Program-made: the position numbers and the translations under genes | Notes under the pieces: model-generated | What the model was told of the DNA's origin: nothing | Seen by the model: the letters and a program-made list of their open reading frames with translations, nothing else | The model's database searches: none | Part shown: positions 8,379-17,489 of the stretch, one piece after another | Layout of the letters: every line of letters begins with the position of its first letter | How positions within the stretch are numbered: position 1 is the first letter of the stretch | NCBI RefSeq assembly: GCF_900104955.1 | Contig: NZ_FNSI01000001.1 | Coordinates: 4,932,001-4,996,000 of the forward strand | Direction of reading: 5' to 3' | Length of the DNA: 64,000 nucleotides | From: Beijerinckia sp. 28-YEA-48 | Lineage (GTDB): Bacteria > Pseudomonadota > Alphaproteobacteria > Rhizobiales > Beijerinckiaceae

Positions 8379-10119
8379 ATGCGGCCGTCGGGGGCGCCGC
8401 TGGCGCCGGCAGCAGCACGTCGGCGATCATGCCGTTGGCGATCTCATCCTCGCCGACGATGATCTTGTGAGCGCCCAATCCGCGCAGGTGATCGACCGCT
8501 TCCTGGGAATGAGCGCGGGCGATGACGCGGATCGCTGGATTAACGGTGCGGGCGTGCTCGATCAGGTGACCAGCCTCGAACGGATCGGGAATGGCCGAGA
8601 GCAGCCAGCGGGCGCCGGGCAGGTTGATACGCTCAAGCAACGGTTTTTCGCCAGCCGGCCCGACGAAGGTTTCGATGCCGGCTTTCGTCAGCTCCGCCAC
8701 CTGTGACGGCTCTTCTTCGATCACCAGGAAGGGCACGCCTTTTTCGCGCAGGGCGCTGGAGATGCGGCGGCCGACACGGCCATGGCCCACGAGAATGGCG
8801 TGGCCTGTCAACTCCGTCGGCTTTTCCTCGGGCACTTTCGGCGCTGGTGGTTGCGCGACGGGCGCCGGCTGCGCTTCCGGCTTTGCCAGCTTGTCCTCGT
8901 TCTGGGTGTAGCGATCGAGCCACATGAACAAGAGCGGATTGACGAAGATCGACATCAGCGCGCCGGCAACGACGAGATCCCGAGCGATGCCGGGCACGAT
9001 GGCGAGCTGTGCCCCGAGCACAATAAGGATGAAGGAGAATTCGCCGATCTGCGCCAGGCTGGCGGAAATCGTCAAGGCGACGTTCTTCGAATAGCCGAAG
9101 GCGCGCACGATCAGATAGGCGGCGACCGACTTGCCGACGACGATGGTCAGGAATGTGCCGATCACCGCTAAGGGCTGGTCGAGCAGCACCTGCGGGTTGA
9201 ACAGCATGCCGACCGAGACGAAGAACAGAACGGCGAAGGCATCACGCAGCGGCAGAGTTTCACGGGCCGCCTGGGTGCTCAACTGCGATTCCGCCAGCAC
9301 CATGCCGGCGAAGAAGGCGCCGAGCGCGAAAGACACGCCAAACAGTTCGGCCGAGCCGAAGGCGACGCCAAGCGCGATGGCGAGCACCGACAGGCGGAAC
9401 AGTTCACGCGAGCCGGTATGCGCGACGTAATGCAGAATCCAGGGAATGACCTTGCGCCCGACGATCAGCATCAGGGCGACGAAAGCCGCGACCTTGACGC
9501 CGGTTAAGGCGAGCTTGCCACCCAAAGTGGTGACGCCGAGCCAGGCGGCGAGGCCCGCTTCATTCGCACTGGCGGCCGGATGGCCGCCGAGAAGACCGGC
9601 GAGGGGCGGCAGCAGCACCAAGGTGAGGACCATCACCAGGTCTTCGACGATGAGCCAGCCAACGGCGATGCGGCCGCGCTCGGTCTCGATCAGTCGGCGA
9701 TCTTGCAGCGCTTTAAGTAGAACTACGGTGCTAGCAACCGAGAGGGCGAGGCCGAACACGAGACCGGCGCCGACAGACCAGCCGAGCGTATAAGCGAGGC
9801 CCATGCCGATCAGCGTGGCCGCGAGAATCTGGCCGATGGCGCCGGGCAAAGCGATGGCGCGTACCGACAGCAAATCTTTCAAGGAAAAATGCAGGCCGAC
9901 GCCGAACATCAGCAAGATGACGCCGAGTTCGGCAAGCTCGGTCGCTAATTGTTGATTGGCGACATAACCAGGCGTGAAGGGACCAATAACGACGCCGGCT
10001 AAAAGATAGCCGGCAATGGGGGGTAATTTGAAGCGCTGGGCGAGCAGGCCGAAGATGAAGGCAAGCCCTAAGCCGGCAACGATCGTGGCAATAAGCGGCG
10101 TATCGTGCGTCAGGGGCAA
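8377..10119 (-). CDS. CPA2-family cation:proton antiporter with RCK domain, YbaL-like
   Basis: A 580-aa protein: about 12 membrane segments (residues 1-390) followed by a linker rich in Pro, Glu and Ala and a cytoplasmic TrkA-N/RCK domain (HAILVGHGRVGRRIS, a GxGxxG nucleotide site). The membrane part contains the KefB/YbaL signature ELAELGVILLMFGVGLHFSL. The C-terminal IPDPFEAGHLIEHAR is typical of YbaL rather than KefB/C. Predicted role: K+/H+ exchange gated by nucleotide. The first in-frame start is TTG at 10119, directly abutting GGAGG. A CTG at 10113 would have ideal spacing and would match the length of the E. coli YbaL N-terminus, so a CTG start is possible. Confidence 0.88.
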   Translation of the reverse strand: MPLTHDTPLIATIVAGLGLAFIFGLLAQRFKLPPIAGYLLAGVVIGPFTPGYVANQQLATELAELGVILLMFGVGLHFSLKDLLSVRAIALPGAIGQILAATLIGMGLAYTLGWSVGAGLVFGLALSVASTVVLLKALQDRRLIETERGRIAVGWLIVEDLVMVLTLVLLPPLAGLLGGHPAASANEAGLAAWLGVTTLGGKLALTGVKVAAFVALMLIVGRKVIPWILHYVAHTGSRELFRLSVLAIALGVAFGSAELFGVSFALGAFFAGMVLAESQLSTQAARETLPLRDAFAVLFFVSVGMLFNPQVLLDQPLAVIGTFLTIVVGKSVAAYLIVRAFGYSKNVALTISASLAQIGEFSFILIVLGAQLAIVPGIARDLVVAGALMSIFVNPLLFMWLDRYTQNEDKLAKPEAQPAPVAQPPAPKVPEEKPTELTGHAILVGHGRVGRRISSALREKGVPFLVIEEEPSQVAELTKAGIETFVGPAGEKPLLERINLPGARWLLSAIPDPFEAGHLIEHARTVNPAIRVIARAHSQEAVDHLRGLGAHKIIVGEDEIANGMIADVLLPAPAAPPTAA

Positions 10120-10284
10120 CCTCCGATGGGATCGATATGGGTATGGGGAGGCGGCCCGCGCCAGCGCCGACCACCGTATTTAATATGGTGGCGGATCAAG
10201 ACGATGCAATGGCATTTTTGCGCGCAAATGCGCGCAGCGGCGATTTCGCGCCAGCTTTTCGCACTATGGTTACAGACGGTCCTC

Positions 10285-10767
10285 TTATCGGAGCGGGCGA
10301 AAGTGCCGGATCGCCTGAACCAGCAGGATCAGGAAGATGATCAGCAGAACGCCCTGGGCAATGGCGAAGGGCGGTTCCGATTGGGTCGGCGCCAGCGCCT
10401 GCAGCGCATGCACCTTCAGGAAAGCCTGAGCGACGAGCACGAACAGCAGAAAATACTGACCGAGCGTCACGCCTGCCGCATAGATCCAGCGCCAGGCGCC
10501 GGCATAGTGGAATGTGTAACGCGCCAGAACGGCCAATATCAGCAGGATGGTCGACAGGATGCCGACCGCGTGCGACGGCAGGAATTGCGTTGCCGGCAGA
10601 AAGAAGCCGGTGATGTTAGTGGCCAGCGCGGTGACGAGGAAGGTCGTGGTCCAGGGATCGTCGGCGCGCGACTGCAACAGGTCACGAATGACGGGAAAGC
10701 CGGCGATGATCGCCACCAGGCTGATGATCGTGTGCACCCATACGAATGGCGTCAGATTGAGGTCCAT
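10285..10767 (-). CDS. Small four-helix membrane protein of unknown function
   Basis: A 160-aa protein with four strongly hydrophobic segments, starting MDLNLTPFVWVHTIISLVA. Short charged loops contain conserved-looking PSH and Arg/Tyr pairs (FLPSHAVGILSTI). The overall look resembles small quinone- or heme-associated membrane proteins of the DUF2231/YtpI kind, but I do not recognise a defined family. A G-rich stretch (AGGGGGG) precedes the ATG. It lies 63 bp after an ABC exporter gene on the same strand and may be the last gene of that operon. Confidence 0.7.
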   Translation of the reverse strand: MDLNLTPFVWVHTIISLVAIIAGFPVIRDLLQSRADDPWTTTFLVTALATNITGFFLPATQFLPSHAVGILSTILLILAVLARYTFHYAGAWRWIYAAGVTLGQYFLLFVLVAQAFLKVHALQALAPTQSEPPFAIAQGVLLIIFLILLVQAIRHFRPLR

Positions 10768-10830
10768 GGCGCGCCCCCCTGGGCGTTCGAGACGGTCTTA
10801 TATTGTCACGTTCCTGACGGGCTGGCGACT

Positions 10831-12672
10831 TTAACCGTCCGAAAGCGAGGCCTCAGGGCTGTCGCTGCCCTGCTGCTGGGTGCGCCACAGATGGGCATAA
10901 CGGCCGTTGCGGGCGATCAGTTCGGAGTGGGAGCCGGCTTCGGCGATCCGGCCGTTCTCCAGGACGATGATCTTGTCGGCGCCGGTCACATTGCTCAGGC
11001 GGTGGGTGACATTGATGACGGTGCGTTCGCGGGCAATCCGCTGCAAGGTGACATTGACCGCCGCCTCGGCGATGGCGTCGAGCGCGCTGGTCGCCTCGTC
11101 GAGCACGAGGATGGCGGGATTGCGCACCAGGGCGCGGGCGATGGCGATGCGCTGACGCTGGCCGCCGGACAAGCGGCCGCCGCGTTCGCCCACCACCGTC
11201 TCGACTCCCTCCGGCAAGCCCGTCACCGCCTCCCAAACCTCGGCGGCGCGCAGAGCATTTTCGACTTCCTGGTCGGTCGCATCGGCCTTGCCCATGCGGA
11301 TATTGTCGCTGATCGAGGCGTTGAACAAAAAACTGTCCTGGAAGACGATGCCGATCTGGGCGCGCAGAGAATCCTGCGTGACGGCGCGGATGTCCTGGCC
11401 GTCGATAGCGACGCGGCCTTCCGTCGGATCGTAGAAGCGCATCAACAGATTGAGGATCGTACTCTTGCCCGAGCCGGAGCGGCCGATGATCGCCACATAG
11501 CTATTGCGCAGCACATCGAAGCTGGCGTTTGCCAGCACGGTTGCGCCGCCGGGATAGGCGAAGGTGACATGTTCGAAGGCGACGCGATCGCGCATCGGCG
11601 TCAGGATCGTCGCGGTTTCGGCATCGGTGAGGCTCGGCTTTTCTTCGAAGATCTCGCTGAGATGCTGCATCGAGCCAGTGGCCTGCGCCAAGGTCGGCAC
11701 GAATTGGGTCAGGTTGGTCAGCGCATAGCCCATAGAGACGAACATGGATTCGAAGGCGACCAGGGTGCCGATCGTAATCTCCTCCGTGTAGGCCCAATAG
11801 GCGCCGAGCACGATGATGATGATGTGGATGACATAGACGCCCATATAGGCGGTGCTCTCAGCGAGCGCGGAGAAAAAATACACCCGGAAAGCATTGGCCA
11901 TCCAGTTGAGATTGAGGCCGCGAAAATGCGCGCTCGAGCGGCCGTGCAACGCGAAGGCCTTGATCACGGGCTGCGCCTGCACGTTTTCCTGCGCGGCGGA
12001 CAGAATATCGGCTTCCTGCGTCCGCTTGTCGTAAGACAGGGCGAAGGCTTTGCGCGAGAATAGACTGGGGCCAGCGAGGATGACTGGAAAAATCAGCAGG
12101 CCGATCAGCCCGAGCCAGACATTGAAGTAGAACATCAGGATGGTCGAGTAGATCACCTCCAACAGCGGCAGCGCCAGCCAGGGGATCATCTGCACCAGCA
12201 TGGTTTCGCTGGCGACGATATCGCCGGAAAAGCGCGACAAGATGTTCCCCGAAGGCGTGCGCTGAAAGAATGGCATGGGCAGGCGCTGGATCTGCTCGAA
12301 CAGGGCGATGCGCAGATCCTTCACCACATTCGAGAAGATGCGCGAATAGAGATAGTCATTGCCGATGGAGATGACCGAGACGACGATCGCCGCGATGCTG
12401 AGAAAGATCAGGACGAAGACCAGGGCGTTCCAGTCGCGTTCGATCAGGCCCCGGTCGATGAGATATTGGGTGGCCAACGGGAAGGACGCGTTGAAGACCG
12501 TCTGCAATGCCAAAAGCGCCAGCACGATGCCGAGCTGGCGCCGATAGGGCACGAGATAGGGACGCAGGAAGCGGAACATGAAGCTGAAATCGCGGGCGTT
12601 GATCTCCGCGTCAGGCTCCTCGTCCTCAAGATAGTGGGAGATATCTTCGGACGAAGGTTTCATGTCAGTCAT
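10831..12672 (-). CDS. ABC exporter, fused membrane and ATPase domains (MsbA/MDR type)
   Basis: A 613-aa half-transporter expected to work as a homodimer. Residues 30-320 hold a six-helix exporter domain (start FRFLRPYLVPYRRQLG). Residues 370-590 hold the ATPase with Walker A GRSGSGKST, Q-loop VFQDSFLF, signature GGRLSGGQRQRIAIARAL, Walker B ILVLDEATSALD and H-loop NVTHRLS. The ATG at 12670-12672 (MTDMKPSSED) is chosen over upstream in-frame starts because the extra N-terminus would be a Cys/Arg-rich stretch overlapping the preceding gene. It follows the FAD-methyltransferase fusion by 37 bp, so the exported compound may be that enzyme's product, perhaps a lipid or small metabolite (inference). 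Confidence 0.9.
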   Translation of the reverse strand: MTDMKPSSEDISHYLEDEEPDAEINARDFSFMFRFLRPYLVPYRRQLGIVLALLALQTVFNASFPLATQYLIDRGLIERDWNALVFVLIFLSIAAIVVSVISIGNDYLYSRIFSNVVKDLRIALFEQIQRLPMPFFQRTPSGNILSRFSGDIVASETMLVQMIPWLALPLLEVIYSTILMFYFNVWLGLIGLLIFPVILAGPSLFSRKAFALSYDKRTQEADILSAAQENVQAQPVIKAFALHGRSSAHFRGLNLNWMANAFRVYFFSALAESTAYMGVYVIHIIIIVLGAYWAYTEEITIGTLVAFESMFVSMGYALTNLTQFVPTLAQATGSMQHLSEIFEEKPSLTDAETATILTPMRDRVAFEHVTFAYPGGATVLANASFDVLRNSYVAIIGRSGSGKSTILNLLMRFYDPTEGRVAIDGQDIRAVTQDSLRAQIGIVFQDSFLFNASISDNIRMGKADATDQEVENALRAAEVWEAVTGLPEGVETVVGERGGRLSGGQRQRIAIARALVRNPAILVLDEATSALDAIAEAAVNVTLQRIARERTVINVTHRLSNVTGADKIIVLENGRIAEAGSHSELIARNGRYAHLWRTQQQGSDSPEASLSDG

Positions 12673-12709
12673 GGACCTGGCTCCCGCGCAGGCGCAGCCG
12701 GCGCGGGCC

Positions 12710-14770
12710 TCACTTGCCAGTTGGCTTGCTGTAGAAGCACATGCGCATGGTCTTGGCGTCCGGGTACCACGGGTAGTCACCTTCGTTCGACTGGCATTCG
12801 ATGCGCCAGACCTTTTTTAGCACCTTTGGGTCGTTGATGGCCATGCGGAAACCGTTCTTCATGAACCGTTCCGACCATTGCCAGGCGGTCATCAGCGACT
12901 GCACGCCGTCGAAAAGCTCGTGGTATTCGATCACTTCCTTGGTCATGTCGGAGGTAATGCCGCCGAAAAACACGCCCTTGCGCACCACCCGGAACAGTTC
13001 GCTGATGGCTTGGTCGAGGTCTTCGTCGGGCAGGTAGCACAGGCACGTGTCATAAACATAGTCGAAGGCATTGTTTTCGAAGGGCAGGTTGCGGACATCG
13101 CCGAGGAAGTTGCGGTGCTTCCATTTTTCCAAGGTCCGCGCATGAATATGGGCGGAATTCTCGATGCCCCAGCATTCGATGCCGATGCGGTCGAACAGTT
13201 CGATGGTGATGCCGGTGGCGCTGCCGACGTCGAGCAGCTTGTAGGGTGCTTTGTCGCCCCAGATCACCTTGATCAGATCGGCATTGTAGTTCTCGTCGAA
13301 ATATTCAGCGTAGGATTCTTCGTAGGTTTTGTCGTGGGCATAGGCGTCGTGATAGTCGGCGCCAAGCGCGTGCGCATTGGCCGCCGACGGCGCCAGCTCG
13401 TTGCCGTCGGGCCTGTATTTTTGATCGCGCAATTCCGTCATGATGAGGTCGGTGGCGAAATCGGCGGAGTCATAGGTGGCGTTGACGGTGGAGTCGAAAA
13501 TATAGTCGCCGACCGTCAGGAGGCCGGGATGTTCCGACGGCTCGGGGCGGTGGCGCTGCAGGAGATCATGGGCCGGATTGCCGCCGGGCAGGGCGTTGAC
13601 CGTGCCGACCCAGCGCTGCACATAGCCTTCGAGCAACAGGTCGCGACCCTCGGCGAGCGGTTTCGGCAGCGAGTCGATCACCCGGTCGATGATCTGCTGA
13701 TCGCTGAGGTTGGTCATGGCCAGGGCGGCGGTGCCGGCGATCAGCCAGCCGAGCGAGCCATATTTCTTGCCGGGATGGCGCGAAGCTTCGTCATAGAGGC
13801 AGGCGCCGCCGAAGACGTCCTGCATGAAATAGGAGCCTTTGACCTTGGAACGCCAGAACGGTTCCTTGAACAGGCAGCTGACGCGCAGATAGTGCGCTGG
13901 ATGATCATAGTGGGCGAGATGGGCGTCGAGCGCCGTGCGCAGCTTGCGGCCATCGAAGTCGATATTCTGCAGCCAGTAATTGGGCAAAGCAAAGACCACA
14001 TAGTCGAAATCGCGATGCGTGGTCTTGCCGCTGTGCCGATACCATAGGCGGTAGCGTTCGCCCTCCTTGGCGACCCTCGACACCGGCGCGTTCTTGACGA
14101 CTTCCGCCGCCGTGGTTTCGGCCAGCCGTTGCACCAGCCTCTCGTTGCCGCCGACGATCGAATAGAGCCGCAGATATTCATCGTGGTCCATCAGCACGTT
14201 CTTGGCGCCGTTCATCGCATTGGTGAGATGCGGCGATACGGCGACATCGGTGTGAACGGCCGTGGCGATATAGCGGCGGGCGGTCTCGTCGGGGATCGTA
14301 TCGAGGATGTCGCCGAAGGTCTTTGTCGACCAGGGATGCTTGTTGTCGTCGCGCCAATAGCTTTCGTAATAATTTTCGGCACTGATCTCGCGCTCACACA
14401 TATCGTGGAAGTCGTCGATCGCGGTGAGTGTCTCAGGGCCGAGCTTGCGACGGATGTCGCCATCGGTGTTGAGGATCTTGTCGCCGAGGATGACGGTGTC
14501 GCCGCTCATCGGCACGGTGAGCAGGCCGAGACGTTCGGCCAGTTCGCGCACCGGATCGGAACCGAATTGCGAATAGTCATAAAGCTCGGCGACGCCCGCT
14601 TCATAAAGCACCATGGGCGCGCTCTTGAACGTGCGGGTCACCAGCTTGCCGCCCAACCGGTCGGATGCCTCGAAAATGGTCGCCTGGCAAAGGTCGCCAC
14701 ATTTATCTGCAAGAATCTGGGCGGTGAACAAGCCCCCTGGTCCACCGCCGACAATCGCCACCCGTTTCAT
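12710..14770 (-). CDS. FAD-dependent oxidoreductase fused to a SAM-dependent methyltransferase
   Basis: A 686-aa two-domain protein. Residues 1-450 are a flavin amine-oxidase/desaturase-like domain: AIVGGGPGGLF (5-15), acidic strand end at Glu34, a GG-rich RLGGK (38-42), and a C-terminal FAD-contact motif LLTVGDYIFDSTVNATYDSA (417-436). Residues 485-686 are a class I methyltransferase: motif I LLDVGSATG (512-520), post-I WGIEN (534-538), then FDYVYDTCLCYLPDEDLDQAI and VVRKGVFFGG. The two domains share one uninterrupted frame, so they probably act in sequence on one substrate. AGGTG precedes the ATG. The downstream gene is an ABC exporter. A natural-product or lipid modification role is inference. 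Confidence 0.85.
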   Translation of the reverse strand: MKRVAIVGGGPGGLFTAQILADKCGDLCQATIFEASDRLGGKLVTRTFKSAPMVLYEAGVAELYDYSQFGSDPVRELAERLGLLTVPMSGDTVILGDKILNTDGDIRRKLGPETLTAIDDFHDMCEREISAENYYESYWRDDNKHPWSTKTFGDILDTIPDETARRYIATAVHTDVAVSPHLTNAMNGAKNVLMDHDEYLRLYSIVGGNERLVQRLAETTAAEVVKNAPVSRVAKEGERYRLWYRHSGKTTHRDFDYVVFALPNYWLQNIDFDGRKLRTALDAHLAHYDHPAHYLRVSCLFKEPFWRSKVKGSYFMQDVFGGACLYDEASRHPGKKYGSLGWLIAGTAALAMTNLSDQQIIDRVIDSLPKPLAEGRDLLLEGYVQRWVGTVNALPGGNPAHDLLQRHRPEPSEHPGLLTVGDYIFDSTVNATYDSADFATDLIMTELRDQKYRPDGNELAPSAANAHALGADYHDAYAHDKTYEESYAEYFDENYNADLIKVIWGDKAPYKLLDVGSATGITIELFDRIGIECWGIENSAHIHARTLEKWKHRNFLGDVRNLPFENNAFDYVYDTCLCYLPDEDLDQAISELFRVVRKGVFFGGITSDMTKEVIEYHELFDGVQSLMTAWQWSERFMKNGFRMAINDPKVLKKVWRIECQSNEGDYPWYPDAKTMRMCFYSKPTGK

Positions 14771-15071
14771 CGAACACCTGACTGGTTGGAATCCTGTTCA
14801 ATCGTCTTAGGTGCGAGATCCCCCAACCCCGCTTGGTACCTATGACATGCTATTGGCGTGCCGCGTTCTCACGAGCTTGTTCTCAGGCACGCTATTCTTG
14901 ACGTCAATTTGTAGCAAAGAGCTGCGGTGTCCTGTCAATGCAGCCAATCATGGCCGCCAGGACACGCCATCCGATGATACGCTTGCCAAGATAATCGCTT
15001 GCTGAGGATGGGCAGCAATTGGGCAAGTGGGCCGGCGGGATGGCCGCCGGCCGCTTAAAAGATCGGCAAGC
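14771..15071. other. 301-bp intergenic region: promoter side of the fusion gene, terminator side of the importer operon
   Basis: No gene is supported here. The left part must hold the promoter of the minus-strand FAD-methyltransferase gene, but no clear -35/-10 pair stands out. The right part contains a hairpin near the end of the ABC importer operon (15030-15052). Confidence 0.5.
15030..15052 (-). terminator. GC-rich hairpin after the ABC importer operon
   Basis: GGCCGGCGG (15030-15038) and CCGCCGGCC (15044-15052) form a perfect 9-bp stem with a 5-nt loop, 20 bp beyond the stop of the binding-protein gene. There is no T tract, so it is a likely but not certain terminator. Confidence 0.5.
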
Positions 15072-16130
15072 TCAGCGCGCGCCGCGCGTGCTCATGATCT
15101 TGTTATAATCGGCGAGTAGACGCAGGAAAGTGGGATAGTCCGTCAGTGGATATTCGGAGAGCTTGCGCCCTGCCACCAGCTTGGCCGCGTTGGAGCCTTC
15201 GACCCTGGGATTGCCACGGCCGGTGGCGGCTTCATAGGCATCGGCGCCATCGCGGCCGGCGAGCCAAGTAGCCAGCACTTGCGCACCTTCCGGATTGGCG
15301 CTTTTTGACACGCAGCACGTGTAGAGCGTGCTGATGGCGACCGGATCGGTGAAGGCGAACTCGACCGGCGCGCCGGCCGCCATCACCGGCAAGGTTGAGT
15401 GGGTGAGCCCATAGCCGACTTCGATCTCACCAGTGCCGATTTCCTGCGCTAGCCGATAGGTGGAATCGTAGAGTTTCGGCTGCATGGAGACGAATTTCTG
15501 CAGGTGGGCGCGCACGTCTGCTTCGCCCATCAGATGGGCCATGCTGACGTAGACCGGGGTGCGCAGCCAAGCTCCCGCCTTGCCGGTCCAGCGTGGGTTG
15601 GTGAGATCGCTGAGGCTTTTGGGCCGGTCGGCCTCGGAAACCTTTTGCTTGTTCCAGACGATGACGCCGATGGCCGAGGTGGTTGGCACCATGAAGGGCG
15701 AGACCACGGAGGCCTGCGCCACGCCAAGGGCCGCCCAGTCCGGGCGCACGAGCAGGCCGCGCTGGTCGAGCACGGCGAATTGCGATTGATCGCCGGTGAG
15801 AACGCCGGCTGGTGTGCCGCCGGCCTGGGATTCTTGCACCACTTTGGCGGCCAAAGTGCCGCCGCCGGTGTCGCGGATGAACTCGACCTTGATGTCGGGC
15901 CAGGTCTTGTTGAAGGCGGCGATCACCTTGGCGATGGCGGCTGTGTCGGAGCTTTCCGACCAGACGACCGGCGGCTTTTTGGCGGCGATGGTGGCGAGAT
16001 CAGCCAGCGCCTTGGGCGCGGCGCCCTGGGCGCGGGCGCTGTTGAGCGGCGTTGTCGCCAATGTTGCGCTTGCCAATGTTGTTCCTGCCGCCGCGACGAA
16101 GCCGCGCCGTGACATCGACGGATATGACAT
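15072..16130 (-). CDS. ABC importer periplasmic binding protein (FbpA/PotD-like), Tat-exported
   Basis: A 352-aa extracellular solute-binding protein. The N-terminus SMSRRGFVAAAG carries a twin-arginine export motif followed by a hydrophobic stretch and a cleavage region near SARAQG. The mature part begins PVVWSESSDTAAIAKVIAAF and contains the DTGGGTLAAKV and VIVWNKQKVSE segments expected of the iron(III)/polyamine-type binding fold. A strong GGGAGGGGG site precedes the ATG. It is the last gene of a minus-strand operon (permease, NicX-like enzyme, binding protein). An organic substrate is likely given the enzyme between them (inference). Confidence 0.85.
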   Translation of the reverse strand: MSYPSMSRRGFVAAAGTTLASATLATTPLNSARAQGAAPKALADLATIAAKKPPVVWSESSDTAAIAKVIAAFNKTWPDIKVEFIRDTGGGTLAAKVVQESQAGGTPAGVLTGDQSQFAVLDQRGLLVRPDWAALGVAQASVVSPFMVPTTSAIGVIVWNKQKVSEADRPKSLSDLTNPRWTGKAGAWLRTPVYVSMAHLMGEADVRAHLQKFVSMQPKLYDSTYRLAQEIGTGEIEVGYGLTHSTLPVMAAGAPVEFAFTDPVAISTLYTCCVSKSANPEGAQVLATWLAGRDGADAYEAATGRGNPRVEGSNAAKLVAGRKLSEYPLTDYPTFLRLLADYNKIMSTRGAR

Positions 16131-16214
16131 GTTCCCCCTCCCTTTATTGTTGATCTGTCCCTCTGGAGAGAGCGGCCCGAGATCCCTCCGATCCGGAGCC
16201 GCCCGCTAATTTGG

Positions 16215-17402
16215 TTAGACCGGGAACTGTTCGAGCAGTTCGAGCGGGTCGCCGTAACGCTGCGCGCATGCGATGACTTTCGGGTCGCGCAGCGATTGCA
16301 GGAAGCCATCTTCGATCAGGGTGCGATTGCCGGCGGTGACTGTCGCGTCGAAGGTGACGAGATCCATATGCACGTGCGGCTCTTCCCAATTGGGCATCAT
16401 GCGGCGCAGATATTCGCTTTCCTTCAGGCCGTTGATGCCGAAGTGCAGCGCGCCGGGCGAATTCGGTCCGGCCGGATAGATGTCGAAACGCGGCGCCTTG
16501 GGATTGTGGCCGCAGCCCAGTTCCTCAAGCGTGCCGCCGATGAGGAATTCGCGCAGCACGGCGGCTTCCTCGCTGTCGCCATGGACGGCGACGACGCGAT
16601 CGTCCTTGAATTCGACGCCGGGCGGGTCGTCGAACGGCTTGTCGAAGCCGACGCCCCATTGCGCATAGATGACGCCATTGATGCCGACCTTGTGCTCGGG
16701 ATCGTTGCCGAACATGAAGGGGTCATAAAGATTGGGGCCATGGGTGGGCATGTAGTGGACATAGCAGCCGTCCTCATTGGCGTAGTTGTGCCCACGCCAA
16801 CGATTGTCCTTCTTCATGCGCTCGCGCATGTCGGCGCTGAACGGCACGCGGAAATCGGTGCCGCGCTGATCGGTGATGCGCATGTCGAAGGGGCCGTGTT
16901 CGGGATAGAGCCGGGACGTGCCGCGCACCAGTTCGCCGACGATCTCGATGGGGAAGCGCGCCTGTGGCGTGTGCCACAGATCGATATTGCGGAAGAAGGT
17001 GATCTTGACCCAGCGCTGGCCCTTCTTGCGGCGCAGGTTCTGGCAGAACGGATCGAACACCGAGGCAAACCAGGTCGAGACGACGAAGGTGGCCCGTTCC
17101 AAAAGCGCTTTCGCCTCGTCGGGCACGACGACATAGCGGGTCGATTCACCCATATAGGAAATGAAGCTGGCGCCGCGCGCCTTGCACAGGCCCTGCACGG
17201 TCTGGAGGACGCGCGGGTCGAGCAGCGGATCGGTGAGCATCACCACATGGTCGCCGGCGCGAATGCCGAACACCTGGTGAAAATTGTCGAGCGCCTGGAT
17301 GTATTCGGCGGTCGTGGCGGTGCCATAGTCGACCGGATAGGGCAGGCCACGCCGGGTCTTCGACTTCATGATGTCGGCATTGGTGTTTGGAATACGCACC
17401 AT
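16215..17402 (-). CDS. NicX/aminopeptidase-T-like metalloenzyme
   Basis: A 395-aa protein that resembles the COG2309 group, which includes M29-type aminopeptidases and the non-heme iron 2,5-dihydroxypyridine dioxygenase NicX. The C-terminal half shows possible metal-site segments in the same order as that group: a Glu/His pair in EELGCGHNPKAP, HFGIN, and HVHMDLVTFDATV. The ATG at 17402 has an excellent AGGGAGG site; the frame is open 22 codons further upstream but without support. Its position between the permease and binding-protein genes of an importer suggests that it processes the imported compound, possibly a pyridine-type ring or a peptide-like molecule. Family assignment is moderate, substrate unknown. 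Confidence 0.55.
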   Translation of the reverse strand: MVRIPNTNADIMKSKTRRGLPYPVDYGTATTAEYIQALDNFHQVFGIRAGDHVVMLTDPLLDPRVLQTVQGLCKARGASFISYMGESTRYVVVPDEAKALLERATFVVSTWFASVFDPFCQNLRRKKGQRWVKITFFRNIDLWHTPQARFPIEIVGELVRGTSRLYPEHGPFDMRITDQRGTDFRVPFSADMRERMKKDNRWRGHNYANEDGCYVHYMPTHGPNLYDPFMFGNDPEHKVGINGVIYAQWGVGFDKPFDDPPGVEFKDDRVVAVHGDSEEAAVLREFLIGGTLEELGCGHNPKAPRFDIYPAGPNSPGALHFGINGLKESEYLRRMMPNWEEPHVHMDLVTFDATVTAGNRTLIEDGFLQSLRDPKVIACAQRYGDPLELLEQFPV

Positions 17403-17489
17403 CGTGTTCCTCCCTAGATATCTTGCCTCGACGCTTGCCTTGATATTCTGCCTCAAGGACGTTGGCATGAAGTCTATATTGGTGTGCGC

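Noticed and set aside
10105-12063. 652-codon plus-strand frame
   Set aside because: Antisense to the ABC exporter and the small membrane protein; no motif and biased composition.
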